This document shows positions 17,645 through 26,815 of a stretch of 64,000 nucleotides of DNA, in pieces; the stretch's first letter is position 1, and every line of letters begins with the position of its first letter. The DNA lies in the NCBI GenBank assembly GCA_019639175.1, contig JAHBSK010000001.1, positions 558,001 to 622,000 of the forward strand. The letters run 5' to 3'. The notes beneath the pieces are model-generated. The model saw nothing but the letters and a program-made list of their open reading frames with translations. It made no database searches and was not told the DNA's origin. The position numbers and the translations under genes are program-made. Source of the DNA: Acidobacteriota bacterium (GTDB taxonomy: Bacteria; Acidobacteriota; Blastocatellia; Pyrinomonadales; Pyrinomonadaceae).

Positions 17645-18424
17645 ATGAATACAAACGATCTATTCAGGCTGGACGGGCGCGTAGCTCTCGTGACCGGCGG
17701 CGCGGGTATATACGGAACTCACATCACAAGGGCTTTGGCTGAGGTCGGGGCGAATGTCATCGTCGCTTCGCGCAATTTGGAGCAATGCGAGGCTGTTGCC
17801 GCTCAAATGAGCAGCGAGGGGCTGAAGGTCTTTGCTCGTCATCTGGATCTTGGTTCGGGTGAGTCTATAAGAGATCTCTGCGACGGCATCGTGGCTGATT
17901 TTGGAAAGCTGGACATACTTTTCAACAACGCGGTGGCGCGGGCCGGCGGCGATCCTTCGACCGTTACTGAAGAGGATTGGGTCAGGGCAATGGAGATAAA
18001 CTCCACGGGATTTTTCCTTGCCTGCAAAATATTCGGCGAACAGATGGTGAAGCAGAGGTCGGGCGTTATTGTGAACATCTCGTCCATCTATGGCGTCGTC
18101 GGCCCAAACTTCAACATCTATGAGGGAACCGACATAACCAGTCCGGCGAACTATGCTTTTGCAAAGGGCGGAATGGTCAATTTCACACGCTACGCCGCCA
18201 GCTATTACGGGAGATTCGGCATCCGCGTCAACTGTATCAGCCCCGGCGGTTTTCAGACAGACCAGCCGGATGTTTTCATCAAAAATTATTCCAAACAAAC
18301 CCCGCTTGGACGAATGGCGACCGACGATGACATAAAAGGAGCGGCGGTCTTTCTGGCATCGGACGCCTCGGCATATATCACAGGACACAATTTGATGGTT
18401 GACGGCGGATGGACCGCAATATAG
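17645..18424 (+). CDS. Short-chain dehydrogenase/reductase
   Basis: 259 residues; cofactor motif TGGAGIYG (17-24), NNAV (94-97), Ser146 and YAFAK (170-174). The cofactor loop has Tyr in place of the usual second Ile (GIYG instead of GIG), a mild deviation. An insertion around 150-168 (VVGPNFNIYEGTDITSP) precedes the catalytic Tyr, as in gluconate 5-dehydrogenase-like SDRs. The C-terminus ITGHNLMVDGGWTAI is typical. It likely acts on a sugar acid or a hydroxy acid; I infer this only from context. Confidence 0.86.
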   Translation: MNTNDLFRLDGRVALVTGGAGIYGTHITRALAEVGANVIVASRNLEQCEAVAAQMSSEGLKVFARHLDLGSGESIRDLCDGIVADFGKLDILFNNAVARAGGDPSTVTEEDWVRAMEINSTGFFLACKIFGEQMVKQRSGVIVNISSIYGVVGPNFNIYEGTDITSPANYAFAKGGMVNFTRYAASYYGRFGIRVNCISPGGFQTDQPDVFIKNYSKQTPLGRMATDDDIKGAAVFLASDASAYITGHNLMVDGGWTAI

Positions 18425-18440
18425 ATATTTCAGAGGTTTT

Positions 18441-19349
18441 ATGAAGTTAAAAGGCATGGTTCCGCCGGTCGGCACACCGATCACGGAAGATGAAAAAGTT
18501 GACGAAAAAGGGCTTCGCAAACTTGTCAGGCACCTGATAGACAATGGCGTTCACGGTGTTTTCGCGAATGGTTCAATGGGATGCTGCGCTCTGCTGACGG
18601 ACGAAGAGCAGATGAGGGCCATCGAGATAGTGGCTGATGAAGCCGGCGGACAGGTGCCGGTTGTTGCAGGCATATCGGATACCGGAACAAAACGCGTCAT
18701 CGAAAAAGCCAGACAGGCCGCGAAATTCAAAGTGGATATCGTCACGTGCGTTTTGCCGTATTATTTTCGGCTGACGCAGGACGAGGGAAAAAGATTCTTC
18801 AGGGAAGTTGCAGACGCTTCGCCGCTGCCGCTGGTGATCTACAACAACCCATACCTTACGCCGATCGATCTTGAGGTCAAGAGCCTGCTGGAATTGTCGG
18901 AAGAACCCAATATCGTCGGGTTAAAGGATTCGAATCAGGACTTTAACCGCTTGACGGGCCTGTTCGAGGCATTTCGCGGCAAAGATGATTTCACCATCAT
19001 GCTGGGAACGGAATTGCTGATTCCGCAGGGGCTGATGATGGGAGCCGACGGAGCTATCGGCGGCGCTCACAATATCTCACCAAAGATCGCCGTCGAATTA
19101 TATGAGGCACATCTGGCGGGCGACTACGAGACGGCGTTTGAAAAGAGCCGCGTTCTTGCAAAGGTGTGCGAGATATTTCAGTACGGCAACATCTGGGGCG
19201 GTTTTGAAGCGGCCTTGCAGATGCTCGGAATCTGCGAAAAGGTCGTGTTTGCTCCGTTTGTTCCTGCATCAGAGGAAGATCGTGAAAAAGTACGGCAGAT
19301 ACTGGAAGATTGCGGCCTGCTCGGGTCGAAGAACGCGGTCGTAGCATAG
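18441..19349 (+). CDS. DapA/NanA-family pyruvate aldolase or lyase
   Basis: 302 residues from the ATG at 18441 (AGAGG upstream). The class I aldolase barrel has Tyr134 (VIYNNP) and the Schiff-base Lys162 (VGLKDS). The substrate loop reads NGSMGCC (43-49) where most members have GTTGE or GSTGE, so the usual Glu is missing. The family includes N-acetylneuraminate lyase, 2-keto-3-deoxygluconate aldolase and 5-dehydro-4-deoxyglucarate dehydratase; the reaction would release pyruvate from a 2-keto-3-deoxy acid or ulosonic acid. The surrounding genes make dihydrodipicolinate synthesis unlikely. Confidence 0.82.
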   Translation: MKLKGMVPPVGTPITEDEKVDEKGLRKLVRHLIDNGVHGVFANGSMGCCALLTDEEQMRAIEIVADEAGGQVPVVAGISDTGTKRVIEKARQAAKFKVDIVTCVLPYYFRLTQDEGKRFFREVADASPLPLVIYNNPYLTPIDLEVKSLLELSEEPNIVGLKDSNQDFNRLTGLFEAFRGKDDFTIMLGTELLIPQGLMMGADGAIGGAHNISPKIAVELYEAHLAGDYETAFEKSRVLAKVCEIFQYGNIWGGFEAALQMLGICEKVVFAPFVPASEEDREKVRQILEDCGLLGSKNAVVA

Positions 19350-19369
19350 TGAAATAAGGTTGTTTGAAA

Positions 19370-20518
19370 ATGCGTAAAATATTTCCGGCCCGACATCTGC
19401 TTTCTGTATTTCTGGCGGCGATAATTGTCCTTCTGGCTCTGCAGAACGGCCATACCCAAACCGACTCTCGCTATAACAACGCCGTCGAAAAAAGCAAAGA
19501 AGCGATAGCGGAGGAAATGGCGACGCATAAGCTGCCGGGATTGTCCGTCGCCGTTGCCGTTGATGGCAAGATCGTATGGTCGGAAGGGTTCGGTTTGGCG
19601 GATATTGAGAAGAAAGTCCCTGTTACAACCGGAACAAGGTTTCGTATCGCCAGCACCTCAAAGCCGATAACCGCCACCGCAATGGCAAAGCTGTATGAAC
19701 AGGGCAAGCTGGATATTGATGCACCGATCCAAAAATATGTTCCTTATTTTCCCGAAAAGAAAGAGGGCATCATAACCGCTCGTCAACTGGTGGGAAGTTT
19801 GTCCGGCATCCGGCATTACCGGCGCGATCCCGATCCTGCAAAGGATGAGTTCTTTTCCCGCAAGACCTACTATGAAACCACCAAAGATGCGGTAAGAGAG
19901 TTTGAGAATGACCCGCTCGATTTCGTACCGGGCAGCCAATACGGATACAGCTCCTACGGATTCACTTTGCTAAGTGCCGCGATAGAAGGGGCAAGTGGTG
20001 AAGATTTTTTGACATATCTGCAAAAGGAAATCTTTGCCCCATTAAAGATGCATTCGACCGGGGCTGATATCAATAAAAAGATCATTCCCAACCGTGCGGG
20101 CTTTTATTCTCTTGAAAATAAAACCGAGATCATAAATGCACCGTATATAGATTACAGCATCTCGTGGGGCGGTGGCGGTTTTATATCTACGCCTGAAGAC
20201 CTTGTCCGCTTCGGGTCGGCTCTTCTTGAACCCGGTTTCCTAAAAGAGGAAACATTGAGGGAAATGTTTACATCGCAAAGGACCAGTGATGGAACTCCGA
20301 CGGGCATCGGTTTTGCGTGGAGAGTGATCGAAGGAAAGAATGGCCTCTATTATTATCATCCGGGAGAAGCGGTCGGCGGACGTTCCTATCTGGTGATATA
20401 TCCGAAACAAAAACTCGTTGTTTCGCTGGTGCATAATTTGACCGGCGGCAGCTTGAACGCGGGTGTAAAGGTCTCCGACATTTTCATCGAAGAGATCGAC
20501 AGTAGCAGTAAGAAATGA
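19370..20518 (+). CDS. Serine hydrolase of the class C beta-lactamase / D-aminopeptidase (MlrB-like) superfamily, exported
   Basis: 382 residues from the ATG at 19370 (AAGG upstream; a TTG at 19364 is also open). A signal peptide covers about 1-30. The catalytic SxxK tetrad is STSK (95-98), the Tyr motif lies in QYGYSSYGF and the third motif is YHPGEAVGG. Superfamily members are periplasmic esterases, D-amino-peptidases, amidases and beta-lactamases. Neighbouring deacylase and metallo-hydrolase genes suggest removal of acyl or amino-acyl groups from the substrate rather than antibiotic resistance. The downstream gene overlaps by 4 bp (ATGA). Confidence 0.82.
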   Translation: MRKIFPARHLLSVFLAAIIVLLALQNGHTQTDSRYNNAVEKSKEAIAEEMATHKLPGLSVAVAVDGKIVWSEGFGLADIEKKVPVTTGTRFRIASTSKPITATAMAKLYEQGKLDIDAPIQKYVPYFPEKKEGIITARQLVGSLSGIRHYRRDPDPAKDEFFSRKTYYETTKDAVREFENDPLDFVPGSQYGYSSYGFTLLSAAIEGASGEDFLTYLQKEIFAPLKMHSTGADINKKIIPNRAGFYSLENKTEIINAPYIDYSISWGGGGFISTPEDLVRFGSALLEPGFLKEETLREMFTSQRTSDGTPTGIGFAWRVIEGKNGLYYYHPGEAVGGRSYLVIYPKQKLVVSLVHNLTGGSLNAGVKVSDIFIEEIDSSSKK

Positions 20519-21267
20519 GAATAACCGAAGACATCTATCTGGTCGGCAGCCTTCAACTGGGAATATCCGGCCGATGGGACAGCCATGTCTATCTGGTCAG
20601 AGGGCCTGAGGGTTCGGTGCTGATAGACGCAGGCGGCGGAACCGATACCGAGAAGATATTTGAGAACATTCAGGCTGAGGGTTTTGATCCGCGTGATATA
20701 AAGGCTCTGCTTTTGACCCATATACATTTCGATCATTCATGCGGAGCGGCGGAGATCAGGAAAAGGACCGGATGCAACGTTTATATTTCGGAACGAACCC
20801 GGCATTTGCTTGAGAACGGCACGGCTGAAGATGCGGGACTTGATAAGGCAATTGAAAAGGGCATTTATCCCGAATGGTTTCGTTTTCAAAACTGTCCGGT
20901 CGATCACATGGTGAATGACGGCGACATTGTGGAGGCTGCCGGGCTTCGATTTACCGCGATAGGTGTTGAAGGACACAGCACCGATTCCATTTGCTATCTT
21001 GTTGAGATGGACGGCAAACGGAACCTCTTTGCTGGTGATGTGGTGTTTTACGGCGGCATCATCGGGCTGATAGACGCTCCGGGTTCCACGATGGACGGGT
21101 ATCGGCGTGACCTGGCGAAACTGAGCGGGCTGAATGTGGACGGGCTTTTTCCGGGACATTATCTTTTTACTGTAGCGGGCGGCCAACGGCACATCGATGC
21201 GGCAATTGCGTCCTGCGAAAAAGAAATGGTTCCGCAAACCGTCGGCCAGATCGGGACGGTATTCTAG
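20515..21267 (+). CDS. MBL-fold metallo-hydrolase
   Basis: 250 residues; zinc motif THIHFDH (68-74, HxHxDH), followed by GHSTDS, FAGDVV and FPGHY that supply the remaining His/Asp ligands of the glyoxalase II-like fold. There is no signal peptide, so it is cytoplasmic. It is coupled by a 4-bp overlap to the serine hydrolase gene. Lactonase, thioesterase or glyoxalase-type activities are all possible. Confidence 0.85.
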   Translation: MRITEDIYLVGSLQLGISGRWDSHVYLVRGPEGSVLIDAGGGTDTEKIFENIQAEGFDPRDIKALLLTHIHFDHSCGAAEIRKRTGCNVYISERTRHLLENGTAEDAGLDKAIEKGIYPEWFRFQNCPVDHMVNDGDIVEAAGLRFTAIGVEGHSTDSICYLVEMDGKRNLFAGDVVFYGGIIGLIDAPGSTMDGYRRDLAKLSGLNVDGLFPGHYLFTVAGGQRHIDAAIASCEKEMVPQTVGQIGTVF

Positions 21268-21272
21268 GCCGG

Positions 21273-22292
21273 ATGACATTTCAGATGATCTTAAACATAA
21301 ACATTGACAATTTCCGATTTGAGGACTTTTCCGAAACAGGAAAACACAGGGCTTTTCTGGAGCTTGATCCTGCGGGAGCGGAAGGCTCGATCGGGCTGCC
21401 GCTCATGATCGCAAACGGGGCGATGCCGGGCAAAACGCTTGTCGTTTTTGCGGCTGTTCACGGCGACGAACTGGAAGGTGTTCAGGCGATACAGGATGTT
21501 TTCAGCGGCCTGAATACAGACGAGATGAGCGGACGGCTGATCGCCGTTCCGGTTGCAAATCTGCCTGCATTTCGTGCTGTACAGAGGGTCAGCCCGATAG
21601 ACGGTTTGAATCTGGCACGCACTTTTCCGGGCAAAAAGGACGGCACGATCACGGAGCAGATCGCTCATCATCTGGGCAAACTGATAATACCGCAGGGGGA
21701 CTTTTTTCTTGACCTTCATTCGGCCCCAGGTTCATTGATGCCCAGAATGGTCGGTTATGACGCCTCCGGCAGTGAGGCGGGACGAATATCAAAGGAAGCG
21801 GCCCTGAAAATGGGAATGCCCGTAGTTTGGGGACATCCCGATCTTGGGCCGGGACGCTCATTGTGCGCGGCCATAGAACGCGGGATACCGTGGCTCTATG
21901 TCGAATCACCGAGCGGCCGGCGTGTTTCGGCGGACGAACTGCCATATTACATCGACGTTCTGCTGAATCTTCTCGGATATTTGAAGATCATAGGCCGCGA
22001 GCCTTCAGACAAAGAACCGGAACTGCACCTGATAGGTTCCGGCGATGTTGACCGGACACAGTCTGTTGATACAGCGGGCTTTTTTGTGCAGAAGGTGAAA
22101 CTGCTCGATCATGTCAAAAGCGGCACGTTGGTCGGCGAGGTCCGCGATCTTTTTGGTGAGGTCATTGAGGAAGTAAGGACCGAACAGGCGGGATATGTCG
22201 CTGTTCTGCGTTCCGATCCTCTGGTTCGTCCGGGCGATCCGGTCTGCCTCGTCGCCGAGGCTTACCGTGAACCTGATGCGGCCGGTGTTTGA
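21273..22292 (+). CDS. Succinylglutamate desuccinylase/aspartoacylase-family deacylase (M14-like)
   Basis: 339 residues. Zinc-binding motifs of the AstE/AspA family are seen: AVHGDELEG (His63, Glu66), the substrate-binding GLNLARTFPG (111-120) and DLHS (His149). The C-terminal third is a beta-rich domain ending in 'GDPVCLVAE'. The family hydrolyses N-acyl amino acids, and close relatives act on other amides such as ectoine derivatives, which points to an amide in the substrate. An alternative start is the ATG at 21285. Confidence 0.8.
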   Translation: MTFQMILNINIDNFRFEDFSETGKHRAFLELDPAGAEGSIGLPLMIANGAMPGKTLVVFAAVHGDELEGVQAIQDVFSGLNTDEMSGRLIAVPVANLPAFRAVQRVSPIDGLNLARTFPGKKDGTITEQIAHHLGKLIIPQGDFFLDLHSAPGSLMPRMVGYDASGSEAGRISKEAALKMGMPVVWGHPDLGPGRSLCAAIERGIPWLYVESPSGRRVSADELPYYIDVLLNLLGYLKIIGREPSDKEPELHLIGSGDVDRTQSVDTAGFFVQKVKLLDHVKSGTLVGEVRDLFGEVIEEVRTEQAGYVAVLRSDPLVRPGDPVCLVAEAYREPDAAGV

Positions 22293-22356
22293 TCCGCAGT
22301 GTCATATCTTCGTTACTTATCTTCCGGGCTGCCAGATCTTTCCCCCTTGAATTTTT

Positions 22357-23886
22357 ATGCAGTTAAATGCTCTTGATATAGCAGTGATCGTTGCCTATAT
22401 GGCCGCGATGTCGTTGATCGGTGTTTACTTTTCGCGAAAGATGGAATCGAGAAGTGATTTCTTTCTTGGCGGCAGGGGAATGCACTGGATACTGGTCGGC
22501 GGCAGCCTTTCGCTTTTTTCGACGATCAGCTTCATGGCCGTTCCGGGAGAAATGATCAGATATGGTTTGGGCTTTTTCGTGGCCTACCTGATCGTTCCGT
22601 TGGTCATCCCTGTCATCAATCGCATTGTCTTGCCGATCCTGATGAAGCTCCCGATCAGCAGTGCCTACGATTACCTTGATAAACGATTTGGCACAGGGGT
22701 AATGAAAACCTCCGAGTATGTGTTTGTGGCAAAAACACTGCTGTGGATGGGAGCCATCATTTACACGGCCAGTTTGGCGGTAAATGCGGTAACAGGTTGG
22801 AATATCTATTTTATTATTGCCATCATTGGGGTAATCACGACGTTTTACACGTCGGCGGGCGGCCTGCAATCGGTTATCTGGACCGATTTTATTCAAACAT
22901 CGCTTTTTACAGGTTGTGCATTGATAATCCCGATCTACATCGTTTACGCGACCGGAGTCGGCCCGATCGGCTGGTGGGAATCTTTTTCACAGGCAGGAAA
23001 AACTGAAATAGTCACCTTCAGCCTGGATCCGACCGTTCGTGTGACGACCGTCGGGAATATGGCATCGGTGTTCTTCTATTTTGTCTGCGTCAGTGCTTCT
23101 GACCAGATGATCGTCCAGCGATATTTGAGTACGCCTTCGCTCAAACATGCCCAGCGTTCCGTATGGGTCTATATTCTTTCAAACCTGACATCGATCATAT
23201 TTTTAATGATATGCGGCCTGTCGCTTTTTGCCTTTTATAGGTATCAGTCAACGCTCCCGATCAATGAATTTCAAACTCAGATCGCCGCCAATGCCGATAA
23301 AGCGATGCTTCAATTCATAGTGCAGGAATTGCCTAACGGCATTGCGGGATTGATCGTCGCCGGACTGCTCGCTGCGGCAATGTCAGGGCTGAGTTCGGGC
23401 ATGAACGGCGTGGCAAGCGTTTTGATAACCAAATTCCCACAAGGGCAAAGCCGCTTCAAGATCTTTAGGGAAGGGCTTTGGCTGGAAAGGTCAATAGGGA
23501 TAGTGATGGGATTTTTTGGTGTTTTGCTGGCAGTTGGAATCACTATCAGTATGGAGCGGACAAACTGGAACCTCGTCGAACTCAGCGGACGGCTGGTGAA
23601 TCTTTTTGCCGGGCCTCTGGCAGTTCTGTTCTTTTCAGGACTGCTGCTGAAACGCTCTAATTCGCTCTCTGTTCTCATCGGTTTTACCATCTCAGTTCTG
23701 ACAAGCATCTTCATCGGTTTCAGCCAGCAAATGTTCGGTTTCCAAAATCTTTCATTTACCTGGATCATCCCGGTCTCTTTCCTGATCGGATTTATCGGTA
23801 CTTGGGTGATCAGTATTTTTGCCGGAAGCGATGAAGAGGTTGTTTTTGAAAGAGAGATCAATGACGAACGAGAGCAGGAACAGTAA
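22357..23886 (+). CDS. Sodium:solute symporter (SSS family), copy 1
   Basis: 509 residues with about 13 membrane segments and the SSS hallmark region FFLGGRGMHWILVGGSLSLF followed by PGEMIRYGLGFF. It is highly similar along its length to the second symporter at 46196-47692, so they are paralogues within one cluster. It is followed 2 bp later by a NanM-like kelch gene, an association known for sialic-acid and other acidic-sugar uptake loci. Probable role: sodium-driven import of a released monosaccharide or sugar acid. Confidence 0.88.
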   Translation: MQLNALDIAVIVAYMAAMSLIGVYFSRKMESRSDFFLGGRGMHWILVGGSLSLFSTISFMAVPGEMIRYGLGFFVAYLIVPLVIPVINRIVLPILMKLPISSAYDYLDKRFGTGVMKTSEYVFVAKTLLWMGAIIYTASLAVNAVTGWNIYFIIAIIGVITTFYTSAGGLQSVIWTDFIQTSLFTGCALIIPIYIVYATGVGPIGWWESFSQAGKTEIVTFSLDPTVRVTTVGNMASVFFYFVCVSASDQMIVQRYLSTPSLKHAQRSVWVYILSNLTSIIFLMICGLSLFAFYRYQSTLPINEFQTQIAANADKAMLQFIVQELPNGIAGLIVAGLLAAAMSGLSSGMNGVASVLITKFPQGQSRFKIFREGLWLERSIGIVMGFFGVLLAVGITISMERTNWNLVELSGRLVNLFAGPLAVLFFSGLLLKRSNSLSVLIGFTISVLTSIFIGFSQQMFGFQNLSFTWIIPVSFLIGFIGTWVISIFAGSDEEVVFEREINDEREQEQ

Positions 23887-23888
23887 AT

Positions 23889-24914
23889 ATGTTCATATTT
23901 TCAGAAAAGGCCAATAAGCATTTAATAGTGAAAGTCTTTGGAAGAAGGGGAATTCTCTTTGGTCTATTGGCAATTTGCGGAGTATTTACAATGACGCTTG
24001 TTTCATCGGCCCAGGAAAAAACGGAGAAGATCGTTTGGGAACGCGGCGAAAATATTCCGCTTGCCCGCGGAGGTTATTTTGCTGAGTGGCTGGATGGCGG
24101 GTTGTGGCTCGCCGGCGGAAGCTATTGGAAAGACGGCCAAAAGCTCTGGACGACAGAGGTAAGCCATTACGACCCCGAAAGCAAAAAGTGGTCAACACGT
24201 GAACCGCTTCCTAAGGCGTTTGGCTATGGCGTGACCGCCCGCGTCGGAAGATCGCTCTATCTTTTGGGCGGCGTTGATGCAGACGGCGCTCCGAACAAAC
24301 AGATATATAAGTTGACCGACGGGAAATGGAGCGTTATCGGAATGTCACCGGGTGTTTTCATATATCCCGCATACGCGGTCGTAGGAAAAAATGTGTATAT
24401 TTTCGGCGGATCGCCAAGCCCGTCGGATGTGACCAAAGCGACCGCCGATACTTGGATATATGACACCGAGGCCAATGTCTGGGAAAAAGGGCCGCCAATA
24501 CCGGGCGAACCGAGGCAGATATTTTCGTCGGCTGCGGTCGGTAAGTACATCTATGTTTTCGGAGGAGTCACGCAAAAAGCCGATGAGGAAATACGCAATT
24601 TGGATAACGCGTACCGTTTTGATACTGACAGGAAAACATGGAGCGAGATCGGCGCGATGCCGGTGGCGATGAGGGCGTTTTGGGCCGGAACTGACGGGAA
24701 ACATGTGTATCTGTTAGGCGGCTATTCAGATGCGGGTCTCGATATGGTTTACCGATACAACCCAAATGAAGATGCATACGCCAATGTATCAAAACTCCCG
24801 CAGCCTCTTATGGATACGAAGTTCATTTACAGGAACGGGAAATTTTACGGGGCATCAGGCGAGGACAAACTGGCGTCCCGTTTTGAAGGTTTGGTTATAG
24901 GAACATTGCGGTAA
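23889..24914 (+). CDS. Kelch-repeat protein, NanM-like (mutarotase-type), exported
   Basis: 341 residues with an N-terminal signal region (hydrophobic about 22-40, ending SSAQ) and six kelch-like units recognised by the recurring [LI]YLLGG / IYVFGG / VYIFGG strands each followed by 'Y.....W'. Size and repeat number match periplasmic N-acetylneuraminate epimerase NanM, which accelerates anomer conversion before uptake. The direct pairing with an SSS symporter supports a sugar mutarotase role. True sialic acid is not proven because the rest of that pathway is absent. Confidence 0.75.
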   Translation: MFIFSEKANKHLIVKVFGRRGILFGLLAICGVFTMTLVSSAQEKTEKIVWERGENIPLARGGYFAEWLDGGLWLAGGSYWKDGQKLWTTEVSHYDPESKKWSTREPLPKAFGYGVTARVGRSLYLLGGVDADGAPNKQIYKLTDGKWSVIGMSPGVFIYPAYAVVGKNVYIFGGSPSPSDVTKATADTWIYDTEANVWEKGPPIPGEPRQIFSSAAVGKYIYVFGGVTQKADEEIRNLDNAYRFDTDRKTWSEIGAMPVAMRAFWAGTDGKHVYLLGGYSDAGLDMVYRYNPNEDAYANVSKLPQPLMDTKFIYRNGKFYGASGEDKLASRFEGLVIGTLR

Positions 24915-24920
24915 GGAACG

Positions 24921-26051
24921 ATGATGAGAACAAAAGCAGCGGTTCTATATGAAATGGGCAGGAACGCCCCGTATTCTGAGACAAGGCCTCTGGTCATCGA
25001 CGACATCGAACTGGAAGCACCGGGAAGCCGCGAAGTATTAGTAGAGGTTGCGGCAGCCGGATTGTGTCATTCGGACCTTTCGGTGATAGACGGTTCACGT
25101 CCGCGTGTGATGCCGATGGTTTTGGGACACGAGGCCAGCGGCATCGTCCGCGAGGTCGGCGCTGACATAAACGATCTCGCCGTGGGCGATCACGTTGTGT
25201 TCAGTTTTGTGCCGGTGTGTTCCGGTTGTGAGTACTGCCTTGCGGGACGGGCCGCATTATGCGAAAAAGGGGCGAAGGCAAACGTTGCCGGTACGCTCCT
25301 GTCCGGTGAGCGGCGGTTCATCGATCAGAACGGAGATAGATTCAATCATCATTTGGGTGTGTCGGGATTTTCACAGTTCACGGTTGCGTCCCGCGAATCT
25401 CTTGTAAAGATCGACAATACGCTTTCGCTTCAGACAGCCGCTCTTTTTGGGTGCGCCGTTTTGACCGGCGTCGGCGCCGTACTCAATACGGCGGTCGTCA
25501 AGGCCGGATCGTCCGTCGCCGTTTTCGGCCTTGGCGGCGTGGGCCTCAGTTCGATAATGGGTGCAAAATATGCGAAGGCGTTTCCGATAATTGCTGTTGA
25601 CCGTGTTAAAGAGAAGCTGGATCTGGCGCTGAAAATGGGAGCCACGCATACCATCGACGCTTCCGCGACCGACGCGGTCGAGGCGGTTCGCGAAATAACA
25701 TCCGGCGGCGCCGACCATGTATTTGAAAGCGTCGGGAATGAACAGGTGCTGATACAGGCATACAATGCCACGCGGCGCGGCGGCATGACCGTAACGATCG
25801 GGCTTCCGCATCCTGAGCGGATGTTCTCGATACCGGCCTTCAGTATCACTGCCGAAGAGCGAACTATAAAAGGTTCGTATATGGGATCGTGCATTCCATC
25901 AAGAGATATTCCCAAATACATCGAGCTGTATCAGAACGGTGAACTCCCTGTTGATGCGTTGGGGACGCATTCGATCACGCTCGACCAGATAAACGAAGGC
26001 TTTGACAGGCTGGCGCAAGGAAAGGCCGTCAGGCAGATCGTTACTTTTTAA
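24921..26051 (+). CDS. Zinc-dependent alcohol dehydrogenase (MDR family, class III-like)
   Basis: 376 residues. Catalytic zinc ligands in GLCHSD and GHEASG, four structural-zinc cysteines in CSGCEYCLAGRAALC, and cofactor motif FGLGGVGLSS. The long form with the lobe insertion resembles class III/benzyl alcohol dehydrogenases. It likely oxidises a primary alcohol or reduces an aldehyde produced by the aldolases. Two adjacent ATGs (24921, 24924) could start translation. Confidence 0.88.
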   Translation: MMRTKAAVLYEMGRNAPYSETRPLVIDDIELEAPGSREVLVEVAAAGLCHSDLSVIDGSRPRVMPMVLGHEASGIVREVGADINDLAVGDHVVFSFVPVCSGCEYCLAGRAALCEKGAKANVAGTLLSGERRFIDQNGDRFNHHLGVSGFSQFTVASRESLVKIDNTLSLQTAALFGCAVLTGVGAVLNTAVVKAGSSVAVFGLGGVGLSSIMGAKYAKAFPIIAVDRVKEKLDLALKMGATHTIDASATDAVEAVREITSGGADHVFESVGNEQVLIQAYNATRRGGMTVTIGLPHPERMFSIPAFSITAEERTIKGSYMGSCIPSRDIPKYIELYQNGELPVDALGTHSITLDQINEGFDRLAQGKAVRQIVTF

Positions 26052-26068
26052 TTGAATTTGAGGTGCGG

Positions 26069-26815
26069 ATGATGTTGGGCCGATTCAGACCTGTTGCAGT
26101 TCCATTGTTGTTATTGTTCTTGAGCCTTTCCATGTTCTCTCAGAAAGCGGAACAAGCGTTCACAATAGTTGCTTTTGGCGATTCGATCACGGCGGAAAGA
26201 AGCGGGGTCGTCACTTACTCCACGCTGCTTTCACAAGAGCTGAAAGCAAAGAAAGGCAAGGTGAACGTGGTGAACGCGGGCATTGGCGGAAACACCACCG
26301 CACACGCCAGAGAAAGGTTTGAAAAGGATGTTATTTCTCATAGACCCGACCTTGTAATAGTACAATTTGGGAATAACGACGCGGCGATCGATGTATGGAA
26401 AGACCCGCCTGCCCAGGCTCCGAGAGTGATGTTGGAGGATTACGAAAGCAACCTTGTTTGGATGATAACCAAACTTAAGGAACAGAAGGCGAAGGTGATC
26501 CTTGTGACGCCATTGCCAACGCGTTGGGCCGCGAAAATAAAGGAACTGTATGGAAAGCCGCCTTACGATCCGAACGATCCTGACGGATTCAATCTTTTTA
26601 ACCGCCGGTATGCGGATTCCGTTAGAAAGATCGGTAAACGAATGAACGTTAGGGTTGTGGACCTGTTCCAAAAATACTACGATCTTGACCGGGCAGGTGA
26701 AAGATCAATGGACGATCTGCTTCCGGACGGCTTACATCCAAACAGCGAAGGACATCGGATCGAGGCGGATATGCTGCTGGACGTGATCAGAAAAATGAAA
26801 CTGGGAGTAAAGTGA
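26069..26815 (+). CDS. Exported SGNH/GDSL esterase
   Basis: About 248 residues from the ATG at 26069 (a GTG at 26063 and ATG at 26072 are also in frame; GAGGTG lies just upstream). Signal peptide ends near FSQ. All SGNH blocks are present: FGDSIT (block I), GIGGN (II), QFGNND (III) and LLPDGLHPN (V, catalytic Asp-His). These enzymes usually remove acetyl or other acyl groups from sugars. It overlaps the glycerate-kinase gene by 4 bp (GTGA). Confidence 0.87.
   Translation: MMLGRFRPVAVPLLLLFLSLSMFSQKAEQAFTIVAFGDSITAERSGVVTYSTLLSQELKAKKGKVNVVNAGIGGNTTAHARERFEKDVISHRPDLVIVQFGNNDAAIDVWKDPPAQAPRVMLEDYESNLVWMITKLKEQKAKVILVTPLPTRWAAKIKELYGKPPYDPNDPDGFNLFNRRYADSVRKIGKRMNVRVVDLFQKYYDLDRAGERSMDDLLPDGLHPNSEGHRIEADMLLDVIRKMKLGVK

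Noticed and set aside
17660-18544. 294-codon minus-strand frame opposite the second SDR gene
   Set aside because: The plus strand encodes an SDR with all catalytic motifs; the antisense product shows none.
22498-22509. GGCGGCAGCCTT, an ops-like match
   Set aside because: It lies inside the symporter coding sequence, lacks the flanking GAAAT and CTGT, and is explained by Gly-Gly-Ser codons.
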